Assembly: GCF_002847305.1 (NCBI RefSeq)
Contig: NZ_CP025408.1
Coordinates: 1-64,000, forward strand
Direction: 5' to 3'
DNA length: 64,000 nucleotides
Source: Paracoccus tegillarcae
GTDB taxonomy: Bacteria > Pseudomonadota > Alphaproteobacteria > Rhodobacterales > Rhodobacteraceae
Of this stretch, positions 51,759 to 61,039 are shown piece by piece. Below the pieces are notes generated by a model. The model ran no database searches and had not been told where the DNA came from. It saw only the letters and a program-made list of their open reading frames with translations. Every line of letters starts with the position of its first letter. Position 1 is the first letter of the stretch. The position numbers were made by a program, and so were the translations under genes.

Positions 51759-53255
51759 ATGGATGAAATGAACCTTGCCCAACATGTCCTCAGCGCCGGC
51801 GCGTCCTCGCCCGACAAGTTGGCCCTGTCGGTGGTCGGGCCCTCGCGTGCCGAACGCTGGTCCTATGCCCGGCTGATTGCGGCGGTCCGGGGCACAGCGA
51901 CCGGGTTATTGCGGGCGGGCTTGCGCCCTAGTGATCGGGTGCTGCTGCGGCTTGGCAATCGACCGGCCTTTCCGGTGGCCTATCTGGGCGCAATCGCGGC
52001 GGGGATCGTTCCCGTTCCGACCTCTGCCATGCTGACGGCCCGCGAAGTGACCAAGCTTGCCGCAGAGCTGTCCCCCGCCATGGTGATCGCAGGCGACGGC
52101 ATTGCCCTGCCCGATCATCACGCCCCGGTCCTGACCGAGGCGCAACTGACCAGTTTCGCCGATCTGCCGCCCGCCGATTACGCGCTCGGCGCGCCCGACC
52201 GGCTGGCCTATATCATCTACACATCGGGATCTTCGGGCAGTCCGCGCGCGGTCATGCACGCGCATCGTGCGATCCTGGCGCGTCGACTGATGTTCGAGGG
52301 GTGGTACGGGCTGCGCGCAAGTGACCGCTTGATGCATGCGGGCGCTTTCAACTGGACGTTTACACTGGGCACCGGGCTGATGGACCCGTGGACACTAGGG
52401 GCAACCGCGCTGATCCCCGCCGACGGCGTCGCAATCGAACAACTGCCGCTGCTGGCCGCCCGACACGGCGCGACGATTATGGCCGGCGCGCCGGGTATCT
52501 TTCGCCGGATGCTGCGCGCGGATTGGGCGACACCAGCTGGCCTGCGCCACGGGCTGAGCGCGGGCGAACGGCTGGACCCGGCCCTGCGCACTGCCTGGCG
52601 CCAACGCACCGGCACCGATCTGCACGAGGCGATGGGCGCGTCCGAACTGTCGACCTTTATCTCGGGCAGTCCAGCGCGGCCGGCACCCGATGGCAGCGCC
52701 GGCTATCCCCAGCCCGGCCGCCATGTCGCGGTGCTGGCAGATGACGGCACGCCGCAGCCTGTGGGGCAGCCGGGATTGCTGGCCGTGCGCGGCGACGATC
52801 CCGGCCTGTTCCTTGGCTATCTGGACCAGCCCGGGGAAACACGCGCACGCTTTCTGAGGGACTGGTTCATCACCGGCGATCAGGCGCAGATGACCCCAAA
52901 CGGCGCCATCACCATGCTGGGCCGCGCCGATGACATCATGAATGCCGGCGGATTTCGCGTGGCACCGCCCGAGATCGAAGAACATCTGGCCAGCCATCCG
53001 CAGGCCGGCGATCTGGCGGTGGCTGAAGTCGCAACCGGCACCGGCAGCAGCTTCATCGCGGCCTTTTGGACCGGCACCGTGACAGAGGCTGACCTGCGCG
53101 CACTGGCCGAGCTCGGGCTGGCCCGCTATAAACAACCGCGCGCCTATATACATATGGACGCGCTGCCCCGCACCCCGACGGGCAAGATCAACCGCCGCGC
53201 CCTGCGCGACGCCCACAGCAAGGCCCGATATGATGAGCGACCCCGTAAACCTTGA
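51759..53255 (+). CDS. AMP-dependent acyl-CoA synthetase/ligase
   Basis: 498-residue adenylate-forming enzyme. LAYIIYTSGSSGSPRAVMHA is the P-loop motif; HAGAFNWTFTLGTGLMDPWT and EAMGASELSTFISGS the core A5-like region; RDWFITGDQAQMTPNGAITM (A7, with Asp) and LGRADDIMNAGGFRVAPPEI (A8) follow, and the catalytic Lys lies in RTPTGKINRRAL near the end. It resembles benzoate/4-chlorobenzoate-type and medium-chain acyl-CoA ligases; the exact acid is unknown. The 3' end overlaps the next gene by 26 bp, so the two are coupled. Confidence 0.9.
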   Translation: MDEMNLAQHVLSAGASSPDKLALSVVGPSRAERWSYARLIAAVRGTATGLLRAGLRPSDRVLLRLGNRPAFPVAYLGAIAAGIVPVPTSAMLTAREVTKLAAELSPAMVIAGDGIALPDHHAPVLTEAQLTSFADLPPADYALGAPDRLAYIIYTSGSSGSPRAVMHAHRAILARRLMFEGWYGLRASDRLMHAGAFNWTFTLGTGLMDPWTLGATALIPADGVAIEQLPLLAARHGATIMAGAPGIFRRMLRADWATPAGLRHGLSAGERLDPALRTAWRQRTGTDLHEAMGASELSTFISGSPARPAPDGSAGYPQPGRHVAVLADDGTPQPVGQPGLLAVRGDDPGLFLGYLDQPGETRARFLRDWFITGDQAQMTPNGAITMLGRADDIMNAGGFRVAPPEIEEHLASHPQAGDLAVAEVATGTGSSFIAAFWTGTVTEADLRALAELGLARYKQPRAYIHMDALPRTPTGKINRRALRDAHSKARYDERPRKP

Positions 53256-53874
53256 TATCTTTGCAGATCCCGTCTGCCCCTGGTGCCTGATCGGCAAGGC
53301 TGAACTGGACCGCGCATTGGAATCGCGGCCTGATCATGATTTCCGGCTGGCGTGGCACCCGTTTCGGCTGAACCCGCAATTCCCGCGCGAGGGCATGGAT
53401 CGCGGAGATTACCTGCGCGCCAAATTCGGTGACCGCGCCGAAGAGGTGATGACGCCTGTGGCCGAACGCGCCGCACAGCTGGGCTTGCAGCTGGCGCCTG
53501 TCGCGCGCCAGCCCGACACGACGGATGCGCATCGGCTGATGCATTGGGCGGGGATCGAGGCCGCGCAGACCCGCGTCATGTCCGGCCTACTGCGCGCCCA
53601 CTGGCAGGAAAGCCGCGATATCGGCGATGCGGCAACGCTGACCCAGATCGCAGACAAGGCCGGTATGGATGCAGACATGGTCGCGCGCCTGCTGGCCAGC
53701 GATGCCGATCTTGACACCGTTGCCTCGCGCGAAATGCACGCACGCGAGCGCGGCGTCAGCGCGGTTCCGACCTTCATCATCGCCGACAGCCACGCCGTCA
53801 GCGGCGCACAACCGGCCAAGCTGTGGCAGCAGGTGATCGACGAACTGTCCCAGCCCGCCGGGATCGAGAACTGA
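53230..53874 (+). CDS. DsbA-family oxidoreductase (FrnE/HCCA isomerase-like)
   Basis: 214-residue cytosolic thioredoxin-fold protein with DIFADPVCPWCLIGKAELDR, where CPWC is the active-site motif, an inserted helical domain and GVSAVPTFIIADSHAVSGAQ carrying the cis-Pro (V-P) loop. This is the FrnE-type DsbA branch. Actual substrate unknown; roles in thiol chemistry or as a disulfide isomerase are possible. It starts inside the acyl-CoA ligase gene. Two ATGs (53230 and 53233) are equally placed. Confidence 0.9.
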   Translation: MMSDPVNLDIFADPVCPWCLIGKAELDRALESRPDHDFRLAWHPFRLNPQFPREGMDRGDYLRAKFGDRAEEVMTPVAERAAQLGLQLAPVARQPDTTDAHRLMHWAGIEAAQTRVMSGLLRAHWQESRDIGDAATLTQIADKAGMDADMVARLLASDADLDTVASREMHARERGVSAVPTFIIADSHAVSGAQPAKLWQQVIDELSQPAGIEN

Positions 53875-53941
53875 CGATCCCGCACTTGCACGCTGTGCAA
53901 ATAGGCGCTAATTGCCGGGGGTAATCCGAAGGGCAATTGCC

Positions 53942-55168
53942 ATGGACGCACCCCAAGACAGCATGTCAGACCTGCAGCCCGTCAAACGGCTGCCGCTGCC
54001 AGAATTCATCACGATGCTGGCTTTTCTGTTCGCCACCATCGCCTTTTCCATTGATGCGATGCTGCCTGCACTGCCCGACATCGCGCAGGCGCTGACCCCT
54101 GATAATGTAAACCGGGCGCAGTTGATCCTGACCTCCTTTATCGCAGGCATGGGGGTGGGAACGCTGTTTGCCGGGCCGATTTCGGACGCGATCGGGCGCA
54201 AACCGGCGATCACGATCGGCTTCGCCATCTACGCGGTCGCGGCAATCGCCGCCATGTTCGCCAATTCGCTGGAATTCCTGCTGCTCGCCCGCTTTGTTCA
54301 AGGTCTTGGTGCATCCGGCCCGCGCATCGTCGCATTGGCTTTGGTGCGCGATCTCTACGATGGGCGCGAGATGGCGCGGATCACCAGTTTCGTGATGATG
54401 ATCTTTATCATCGTGCCGGCACTGGCGCCCTCGCTTGGGCAGGTGATCATCTGGGTTGCTGGCTGGCACGGTGTTTTCGGCGCCTTTCTGGTCTTTGCGC
54501 TGATTGGCACGCTTTGGCTGAACCTGCGCCAGGCCGAGACGCTGCCGCCGCAGCGCCGCCGTCCGCTGCAAACACATACGCTGATCAACGCGGCACGCGA
54601 AGTGCTGTCCAACCGCCAGGTCATGCTTGCAACGATCATCCTGACACTTGGCTTCGGGCAGATGTTCGCGCTGCTCAGCAGCGCCCAGCAACTGTTCGGA
54701 GAGGCCTATGGCCTTGGCGACAGCTTTCCGATCTGGTTTGCGGGGATGGCCCTCTTATCTGGCAGCGGAACCGTGCTGAACGCGATCTTCGTGGTCAAGC
54801 TGGGCATGCGCCGCATCGCCAAATGGGCCTATATCATGCAGACCTGCGTCTCAGCGGTGATGCTGGCCCTGTTCCTCACCAACGCGCTGCCCTCGGCGCT
54901 GGAATTCCCGGCCTTCTTCTTCTGGGCGGTCAGCGTCTTCTTCATGGCAGGCGTCACCTTTGGCAACCTCAACGCCCTCGCCTTGCAGCATATGGGCCAT
55001 ATCGCCGGCATGGCCGCCTCGATAATTGCCGCCGTCTCGACGATCCTTGCCACGCTCATCGCGGGCCCGGTTGCGTCGCTCTATAACGGTACGGCATTGC
55101 CGATGATCGTCGCCACACTGATCTGCTCGGGCCTTGCCTGGTTTTTGATGGGCAAGCTTGAAGACTGA
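53942..55168 (+). CDS. Bcr/CflA-family MFS drug exporter
   Basis: 408-residue major facilitator with 12 hydrophobic segments. LPLPEFITMLAFLFATIAFS begins it, and MLPALPDIAQAL is the conserved first periplasmic loop of Bcr/CflA proteins. GTLFAGPISDAIGRKPAITI is motif A and QGLGASGPRIVALALVRDLY the motif C-like region. It should export a small drug-like compound by proton antiport. ATG 53942 (MDAPQDS) is chosen; the preceding frame has no ribosome site. Confidence 0.92.
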   Translation: MDAPQDSMSDLQPVKRLPLPEFITMLAFLFATIAFSIDAMLPALPDIAQALTPDNVNRAQLILTSFIAGMGVGTLFAGPISDAIGRKPAITIGFAIYAVAAIAAMFANSLEFLLLARFVQGLGASGPRIVALALVRDLYDGREMARITSFVMMIFIIVPALAPSLGQVIIWVAGWHGVFGAFLVFALIGTLWLNLRQAETLPPQRRRPLQTHTLINAAREVLSNRQVMLATIILTLGFGQMFALLSSAQQLFGEAYGLGDSFPIWFAGMALLSGSGTVLNAIFVVKLGMRRIAKWAYIMQTCVSAVMLALFLTNALPSALEFPAFFFWAVSVFFMAGVTFGNLNALALQHMGHIAGMAASIIAAVSTILATLIAGPVASLYNGTALPMIVATLICSGLAWFLMGKLED

Positions 55169-55177
55169 GGCCCGCCC

Positions 55178-55231
55178 TTCTTCTTCATCAAAATATCCTG
55201 GGGGAGTCCGAAGGACGGGGGCAACGCCCCC
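55178..55231 (-). repeat. Dispersed intergenic hairpin element, copy B
   Basis: On the minus strand, GGGGGC-GTT-GCCCCC (55217-55231) is followed by GTCC-TTC-GGAC, then CAGGATATTTTGATGAAGAA. It lies directly after the frcA stop and between convergent genes. It shares with copy A (27663-27715) the hairpin plus GGATATTTT-x-ATGAAGAAG order and the same orientation relative to the upstream gene. Confidence 0.7.
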
Positions 55232-55245
55232 GCCAGTGGTTCGGG

Positions 55246-56019
55246 CTAGGCCGCGGCCTCTTCGGGCAGCTTGGCGCCGGTCATGAAGGCCACGGCATCC
55301 GACATCGAGTACTCATCCGGCCGGATCACCGCGAGGCGACGGCCAAGCCGGTGAATATGGATACGGTCGGCGACCTCGAACACATGCGGCATATTGTGGC
55401 TGATCAGGATGATCGGCACACCGCGTTCGCGAACGTCGCGGATCAGTTCCAGCACCTTGCGGCTTTCCTTGACGCCAAGTGCTGCCGTGGGCTCGTCCAG
55501 GATCACCACTTTCGATCCAAAGGCCGCAGCCCGCGCCACCGCGACACCCTGACGCTGACCGCCCGACAGGGTCTCGACCGCCTGATTGATGTTCTGGATG
55601 GTCATCAGGCCCAGCTCGTTCAGCTTTTCACGCGCGAAAGCCTCCATCCTCGGGCGGTCAAGCTGACGAAAGACACTGCCCATGATGCCGGGTTTGCGCA
55701 ATTCCCGGCCCATGAACATGTTATCGGCAATCGACAAAGCCGGTGACATGGCCAGTGTCTGATAGACACATTCGATGCCATGCGCCCGCGCCTCCAGCGG
55801 GTTGTCAAAGCGCACGCGCTGCCCCTCAAGGGTGATCTCGCCCTCTTCGGGCTGCACCGCGCCGGACAGCGCCTTGATCAGCGACGATTTGCCCGCACCG
55901 TTATCGCCGATGACGGCCAGGATCTCGCCCGGCATCAGGTCGAAGTCGCAGTGATCCAGCGCCGTCACCTTGCCGTAGCGCTTGACGAGATTGCGCGCGA
56001 ATAGAATGGGTTCGGTCAT
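55246..56019 (-). CDS. frcA: Fructose-type sugar ABC transporter ATPase FrcA
   Basis: 257-residue ABC ATPase. Walker A GDNGAGKSSLIKALSG, signature ETLSGGQRQGVAVARAAAFG, Walker B VVILDEPTAALGV and ILISHNMPHVFEVADRIH as switch. A single ATPase domain, as in FrcA, rather than the double domain of RbsA or XylG. The start overlaps the frcC stop (ATGA at 56016). The family call rests on the strong SBP match. Cytoplasmic side of the inner membrane. Confidence 0.92.
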   Translation of the reverse strand: MTEPILFARNLVKRYGKVTALDHCDFDLMPGEILAVIGDNGAGKSSLIKALSGAVQPEEGEITLEGQRVRFDNPLEARAHGIECVYQTLAMSPALSIADNMFMGRELRKPGIMGSVFRQLDRPRMEAFAREKLNELGLMTIQNINQAVETLSGGQRQGVAVARAAAFGSKVVILDEPTAALGVKESRKVLELIRDVRERGVPIILISHNMPHVFEVADRIHIHRLGRRLAVIRPDEYSMSDAVAFMTGAKLPEEAAA

Positions 56020-57089
56020 GACGACACCTTTCTGATCCACTGGTCCACGGCGACGGCAAAGATGATCAGCACGCCGATCAGGAAGAACGTCCATTGCGGA
56101 TCGGTCCCGACCAGCCGCAGACCCATTTCAAAGACCCCGACGATCATTGCGCCGAAGAACATGCCAACAATACTGCCGCGGCCGCCGAACAATGAGATCC
56201 CCCCGATCACCACAGCGGTGATCGACTGGATATTGCCCAGTTGGCCCGTCGAGGCGGTGGGCGAGACCGAGCCAAAGCGCCCGATCATGACCCAACCCGC
56301 GATGGCGCAGAACAGCCCCGCCAGGGTATAGACCTGGATCAACATGCGCGTGGTTCGTACACCCGACAGCTGCGCGGCCTCGGCATCATCGCCCAGGGCA
56401 TAGATATGGCGGCCCCATGCGGTCTGTCGCAGCACATAGGCCATCAGCGCGACCAGCGCGATCATCAGAAAGACCGCATACAGCACCTTGACCCCGCCGG
56501 GTTCGATCGAGTTTCCCCAGAACTGCAGCGCCGGTGCCTGTTCGCCGATCTCGCGCGAGCGGATGGTTTCATTGGCCGAAAAGATGAAATTCGCCGCAAG
56601 AAAGATCTGCCAGGTTCCCAATGTGACGATAAAGGGCGGCAGCTTCAGGCGCGCGATCAGAAAGCCGTTGATCGCACCCATCGCGGCACCGCAAGCAAGG
56701 CCAAGCGCGATCGCCGCCGGCGCGGGAATGCCATAGCGAAAGGTAAACTGCCCCATCAGCACCGAGGAAAACACCGCGATGGCCCCCACCGACAGGTCAA
56801 TCCCTGCCGTCAGGATAACAAGGGACTGGGCACAGCCGATGATGCCGACGATGGCGATTTGCTGCATGATGGTCGAAATGGTCGTGGCGCGGAAGAAATT
56901 GTCCGAAAGCAGCGCAAAGATGATGACGGCCACGATCAGCACGATCATCGGCACAGCCGATGGCGTCTGGTGCAGCCAGTGATGGATTTTCTTCAGCATC
57001 CGGCCGCTTTCGTCAAAGCTGGCCACGGTTTCCGAAGCGCCTTTCAGGCCCTCTTCATAACCCGATGCCGATTTCGGCTCGTTCGCCAT
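56016..57089 (-). CDS. frcC: Fructose-type sugar ABC transporter permease FrcC
   Basis: 357-residue permease of the ribose/xylose/fructose group (BPD_transp_2). QSLVILTAGIDLSVGAIAVF is the conserved EAA-like membrane loop, LARLKLPPFIVTLGT-type segment IARLKLPPFIVTLGTWQIFL follows, and GVRTTRMLIQVYTLAGLFCA the coupling region. About ten hydrophobic helices. ATG 57089 (MANEPKSA) is preferred over an upstream frame. The last bases overlap frcA. Confidence 0.92.
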   Translation of the reverse strand: MANEPKSASGYEEGLKGASETVASFDESGRMLKKIHHWLHQTPSAVPMIVLIVAVIIFALLSDNFFRATTISTIMQQIAIVGIIGCAQSLVILTAGIDLSVGAIAVFSSVLMGQFTFRYGIPAPAAIALGLACGAAMGAINGFLIARLKLPPFIVTLGTWQIFLAANFIFSANETIRSREIGEQAPALQFWGNSIEPGGVKVLYAVFLMIALVALMAYVLRQTAWGRHIYALGDDAEAAQLSGVRTTRMLIQVYTLAGLFCAIAGWVMIGRFGSVSPTASTGQLGNIQSITAVVIGGISLFGGRGSIVGMFFGAMIVGVFEMGLRLVGTDPQWTFFLIGVLIIFAVAVDQWIRKVSS

Positions 57090-57170
57090 GTCTCGCCTCC
57101 TTCGACCATGACATTGGGGAAAAGGGCGACCGATCCAGCCGCCCTTTAGCAATTCAGGTGAGACCGGGGG

Positions 57171-58199
57171 TCAGCCCCAGCATTTGTCCATACCCTCGGC
57201 GGTATCGATGGATTCGACACCGTCGACGGGTTTGTCGGTGACCAGCGCCACGCCGGTATCGGTGAAATCCTTGCCCTCGGTCGCGGCGGGCATCGTGCCA
57301 TCAGCAGCGAAGGCCGCGATTGCCTTTACCCCGAGCGAGGCCATCAACAGCGGATATTGCTGGCTGGTCGCACCGATGATCCCGTCCTGCACGTTCTGCA
57401 CGCCGGGGCAGCCGCCATCGACCGAAACGATCAGCGTGTCCGCCTCGCGACCGACCGCTTTCAGCGCCTCATAGGCGCCTGCAGCGGCGGGCTCGTTGAT
57501 GGTGTAGACGACGTTGATGTCCGGATCCTTGGCCAGCAACGCCTCCATCGCGGTCAAGCCGCCCTCTTCGTTGCCCGCGGTGACCTCATGGCCCACTATA
57601 CGCGGATCTTCCTCGTCGCCCCACCGGGCGGGATCACCCAACTCGACGCCAAATCCCTGTAGAAAACCCTGATCGCGCAGCACGCCGACCGAAGGCTGGC
57701 TGATGGCCAGGTCCAGCATTGCGATCCTGGCATCGGCGGCAGCGTCACCCATGGTCGCGGCTGCCCATTTGCCGATCAGTTCACCAGCGGCAAAGTTATC
57801 GGTGGCAAAGGTCGCGTCCGCCGCATCGATCGGGTCAAGCGGCGTATCCAGCGCTATCACCAGGATGCCGGCATCCCGCGCGGGCTGCAGCGCATCGACA
57901 ATCGCCTTGGTGTCCGAGGCGGTGATCAAGATGCCCTTGGCCCCGTCTGCGATGCAGGCCTCGACAGCCGCGACCTGTCCTTCGTGATCCCCGTCGATCC
58001 GCCCGGCATAGGATTTCAGCTCGATCCCCAGTTCCTCTGCCTTGGCAGTGGCACCCTCTTTCATCTTCACGAAGAAGGGGTTGGTATCGGTTTTGGTGAT
58101 CAGGCAGGCACTGGTCATGTCCTGCGCCAGTGCGCCACCTGCGCCAAGCGCAAGCGACGAAACCGCCAGAACGGCGCTGAATATCGTTTTCGGGGTCAT
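57171..58199 (-). CDS. frcB: Sugar ABC transporter substrate-binding protein FrcB
   Basis: 342-residue periplasmic binding protein with a signal peptide ([19 protein letters not shown]). [60 protein letters not shown] and [20 protein letters not shown] are nearly identical to what I remember of rhizobial FrcB, which binds fructose, mannose and ribose. Substrate is inferred from that; the linked xylulokinase suggests a pentose or pentitol could be the real one. It is the first gene of frcBCA, preceded by a palindromic operator that it shares with the divergent ROK gene. Confidence 0.92.
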   Translation of the reverse strand: MTPKTIFSAVLAVSSLALGAGGALAQDMTSACLITKTDTNPFFVKMKEGATAKAEELGIELKSYAGRIDGDHEGQVAAVEACIADGAKGILITASDTKAIVDALQPARDAGILVIALDTPLDPIDAADATFATDNFAAGELIGKWAAATMGDAAADARIAMLDLAISQPSVGVLRDQGFLQGFGVELGDPARWGDEEDPRIVGHEVTAGNEEGGLTAMEALLAKDPDINVVYTINEPAAAGAYEALKAVGREADTLIVSVDGGCPGVQNVQDGIIGATSQQYPLLMASLGVKAIAAFAADGTMPAATEGKDFTDTGVALVTDKPVDGVESIDTAEGMDKCWG

Positions 58200-58275
58200 G
58201 TTTTCTCCTCCACCCAAGCGCGGGAATCGTCCTCCGCGTTGACCAAACTCAACCACATCAGAAATCCTCTTGTCA

Positions 58276-58298
58276 ATAAATCAATTTTGTTGATTTAT
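58276..58298. promoter_or_regulatory. Perfect 9-5-9 palindrome, likely ROK operator
   Basis: Arms ATAAATCAA and TTGATTTAT around TTTTG, 23 bp in all, in the 118-bp gap between the divergent frcB and ROK starts. AT-rich and fully symmetric. It resembles operators of the XylR/NagC-type ROK family and probably controls both transcripts. Confidence 0.8.
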
Positions 58299-58317
58299 AT
58301 GGGCAGGAGGATTTGTG

Positions 58318-59445
58318 ATGCGAACAACAGCGGGCGAAGCAGCGGAAATCAGCAATAACGAGAGGCTCTTTATGGCAATCCTGCGCCGTGACGGCCCGAA
58401 ATCGCGCGCAGAAATCGCTGCTGCAACGGGCCTGTCCGCGCAAAGTGCGACGAATATATCCAGACAATTGATTGATGCCGGATTGATCGCGCAGGGAGAG
58501 GTTGTCCGGGGCAAGGTCGGTCAGCCTTCGACCCCGCTTTCGCTGGCCCCGGACGGCGCGCTTTTCCTTGGCCTCAAGGTGGGCAGGCGCATGGCCGAAC
58601 TGGCCCTGGTCGATTTCACCGGCACGATCCGGATGCACCGACAAGAGGTGTATGACCACCCGGAGCCCGACCGGCTGCTGCGTTTCGCCCGCAGTGCCAT
58701 CGCAGCGATCATCGACAACCTGCCGCCCGAACAGGCAGGGCGCATTGCCGGGCTGGGCATCGCGACGCCCTTTCAGTTGTGGGATTGGGGCTGCGAAATG
58801 GCCGGCTGGCGGAACCGCGATCTGCGCGCCGAGATGGCAGATGGCCTGCTCTTTCCGGTCTGGCTGGAAAACGACGGCAACTGCGCGTGTGCGGCGGAAC
58901 TGGTCTTTGGCCGCAGCGAGTTGCCGGCTGATTTTCTCTATATCTACGTCGCGCATTTCGCCGGTGGCGGGATGGTACTGGATGGGCGGCTGCGCCTTGG
59001 GCCGCGCCGCAATGCCGGCGCCATTGGCTCGATGCCGGCGCGGCAGGGCGGGCAGGTGCTGGATCATGCCTCGGTGTCCCGGCTAGAGACCATGATCGGC
59101 CATACCTTGCCGCCCGACAACGCCGGCTGGACCGTGCCGCCCGAGATCGAGGCGGACTGGGCACGCCAATCAGGCGAGGCGCTGGCATGGGCGGCAACCA
59201 GCGCGTTGGCGCTGGCCGATCTGAGGGCGGTGCTGATCGACGGCGCTGTGCCCAGAGCCACGCGAGACCTGTTGATCGCCGCCACGCAAGAGGCGATGAC
59301 ACACCTGCCCCTGGCCGGGCTGGAGGCGCCGCCGATCCTGCCCGGCACGCTCGGCCGCGCGGCACGAACGCTCGGGGCGGCAGCCCTGCCCCTGTCGCAT
59401 GTCTTCTTGCCCGACGGCGCGCCCGGGGCTCTGGCATCTGGCTGA
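58318..59445 (+). CDS. ROK-family transcriptional regulator
   Basis: 375-residue ROK repressor. The N-terminal winged helix is in MAILRRDGPKSRAEIAAATG and LSAQSATNISRQLIDAGLI. The sugar-kinase-like domain follows (GLKVGRRMAELALVDFTG, GLGIATPFQLWDWG), with WLENDGNCACAAELVFGR in place of the usual ROK ATP/sugar motif. The CxCGxxGC zinc signature of active ROK kinases is not present, so it is a sensor. ATG 58318 follows AGGAGG; a GTG at 58315 is possible. It is divergent from frcBCA and followed by xylulokinase 22 bp later. Confidence 0.92.
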   Translation: MRTTAGEAAEISNNERLFMAILRRDGPKSRAEIAAATGLSAQSATNISRQLIDAGLIAQGEVVRGKVGQPSTPLSLAPDGALFLGLKVGRRMAELALVDFTGTIRMHRQEVYDHPEPDRLLRFARSAIAAIIDNLPPEQAGRIAGLGIATPFQLWDWGCEMAGWRNRDLRAEMADGLLFPVWLENDGNCACAAELVFGRSELPADFLYIYVAHFAGGGMVLDGRLRLGPRRNAGAIGSMPARQGGQVLDHASVSRLETMIGHTLPPDNAGWTVPPEIEADWARQSGEALAWAATSALALADLRAVLIDGAVPRATRDLLIAATQEAMTHLPLAGLEAPPILPGTLGRAARTLGAAALPLSHVFLPDGAPGALASG

Positions 59446-59467
59446 CGAATCGCGGATAGTCGGCCGC

Positions 59468-60895
59468 ATGTTTCTAGGTCTTGATCTTGGCACTTCGGGC
59501 GTAAAGGCGGTTCTGATCGACGACGATCAGACCGTGATCGCGACCGGTCACGCCCCGCTTTCCGTCAGCAATCCAAATCCCGGCTGGTCCGAACAGGCCC
59601 CGGCAGACTGGATTGCGGCCTGCCGCACGGCCATCGCGGCGCTGAACCAGCCGCTAAGCCGTGTTGCCGGCATTGGTCTGTCCGGTCAGATGCATGGCGC
59701 GGTTTGCATCGACAGTGCCGAGCAGGTGCTGCGCCCCGCGATCCTGTGGAATGACGGTCGCGCCCATGCCGAGGCCGCCGCGCTGGACGCCGATCCGCAG
59801 TTCCGCAGGGTGACCGGGAATATCGTCTTTGCGGGCTTCACCGCACCAAAACTGGTCTGGATGGCCAAGCACGAACCTGACCTCTTCGACCGCACCGCCC
59901 GCGTGCTGTTGCCAAAGGATTACCTGCGGCTGTGGCTGACGGGCGAGGCTGTGGGCGAAATGTCGGATGCCTCGGGGACGGCATGGTTCGATCCCGCGCA
60001 CCGTGATTGGTCCGACGAACTGCTGGCCGCCACAGGCATGAGCCGGGCTCAAATGCCCACTCTGGTCGAGGGCAGTCAGGTTTCGGGCCAACTACGTGCT
60101 GATCTGGCCGCGGAACTGGGCCTGCCTGCAGGCATTCCGGTTGCAGGCGGCGCCGGCGACAACGCAGCGACCGCCATTGCCGCCGGGATCGCCGGGCCGG
60201 GCATGGGCTTTGTGTCGCTTGGCACCTCTGGCGTGATCTTTGCGGCAACCGACCGGTTCTTACCCGCGCCCGAAACCGCCGTTCATGCCTTTTGCCACGC
60301 CCTGCCCGATCGCTGGCACCAGATGGGCGTGATGCTGTCTGCGGCAGCCTGTCTGGACTGGTGGGCGCAGATTCTGGGGCAGTCGGCAGGCGACCTTCTG
60401 GGCGGTCTTGGGCCTGTGGCGACCCCCGGCAAGGTGCGCTTTCTGCCTTATCTGTCGGGCGAGCGGACGCCGCTGAACGACACCGCGATCCGCGCGCAGT
60501 TCGCAGGCATGTCCGTATCCCATGGCCGCGACGACCTGACCCGCGCAGTGCTGGAGGGCGTTTCGCTGGCGCTGGCCGAAAACATGGCCGCGCTGAAGAA
60601 TGCCGGCGGCGGGTCCGATGCGCTGATCGCCATGGGCGGTGGCGCGCGGTCAGATCTGTGGCTGTCAATGCTGGCGCAGGCAACCGGTGTGCCTGTATTG
60701 CGGCCTGCAGGCGCGGAATCGGGCGGGGCCTTCGGGGCGGCACGCCTGGGGCTGATGGCCGCCACAGGCGCGGGCGATGAGGTGCTGTCGCAGCCCGATA
60801 TCGCCGCCGAATTCGCGCCAGATCCGGCGCTGACCGGTGCCTGGGCCGATGCGCTGGCGGAACTGCCGGCATTGCGCGGCGAAAACAAAGGCTAG
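59468..60895 (+). CDS. xylB: Xylulokinase (FGGY family)
   Basis: 475-residue FGGY kinase that phosphorylates D-xylulose. FLGLDLGTSGVKAVLIDDDQ is the first phosphate loop, VAGIGLSGQMHGAVCID the substrate region (M-H-G), ILWNDGRA the xylulokinase-specific segment, PVAGGAGDNAATAIAAG the second phosphate region with the catalytic Asp, and SLGTSGVIFAATDRFLP and MGGGARSDLWLSMLAQATGV follow. Length is normal. It is preceded by ROK, so both are likely induced by the sugar that frcBCA imports. Confidence 0.94.
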   Translation: MFLGLDLGTSGVKAVLIDDDQTVIATGHAPLSVSNPNPGWSEQAPADWIAACRTAIAALNQPLSRVAGIGLSGQMHGAVCIDSAEQVLRPAILWNDGRAHAEAAALDADPQFRRVTGNIVFAGFTAPKLVWMAKHEPDLFDRTARVLLPKDYLRLWLTGEAVGEMSDASGTAWFDPAHRDWSDELLAATGMSRAQMPTLVEGSQVSGQLRADLAAELGLPAGIPVAGGAGDNAATAIAAGIAGPGMGFVSLGTSGVIFAATDRFLPAPETAVHAFCHALPDRWHQMGVMLSAAACLDWWAQILGQSAGDLLGGLGPVATPGKVRFLPYLSGERTPLNDTAIRAQFAGMSVSHGRDDLTRAVLEGVSLALAENMAALKNAGGGSDALIAMGGGARSDLWLSMLAQATGVPVLRPAGAESGGAFGAARLGLMAATGAGDEVLSQPDIAAEFAPDPALTGAWADALAELPALRGENKG

Positions 60896-60912
60896 TGCTG
60901 CACCGCAGCGCC

Positions 60913-60940
60913 TTGACACCACCTGAATCACCTCTATAAG
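60913..60940 (+). promoter_or_regulatory. rpsD promoter
   Basis: A consensus TTGACA (60913-60918) and TATAAG (60935-60940) with a 16-bp spacer, 18 bp after the xylB stop. It is the best sigma-70 promoter in the window. It predicts a ~95-nt leader before the rpsD GTG at 61040. Confidence 0.75.
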
Positions 60941-61039
60941 CGCAGCCTTCATTGGTGTTGGTGGCCCTCGCAAGGGGATGCCTGTCGGGCTTCGGCCAAA
61001 GGACAACGCCCTTCGACAATCTAGAGAAGGAGAACAGCC

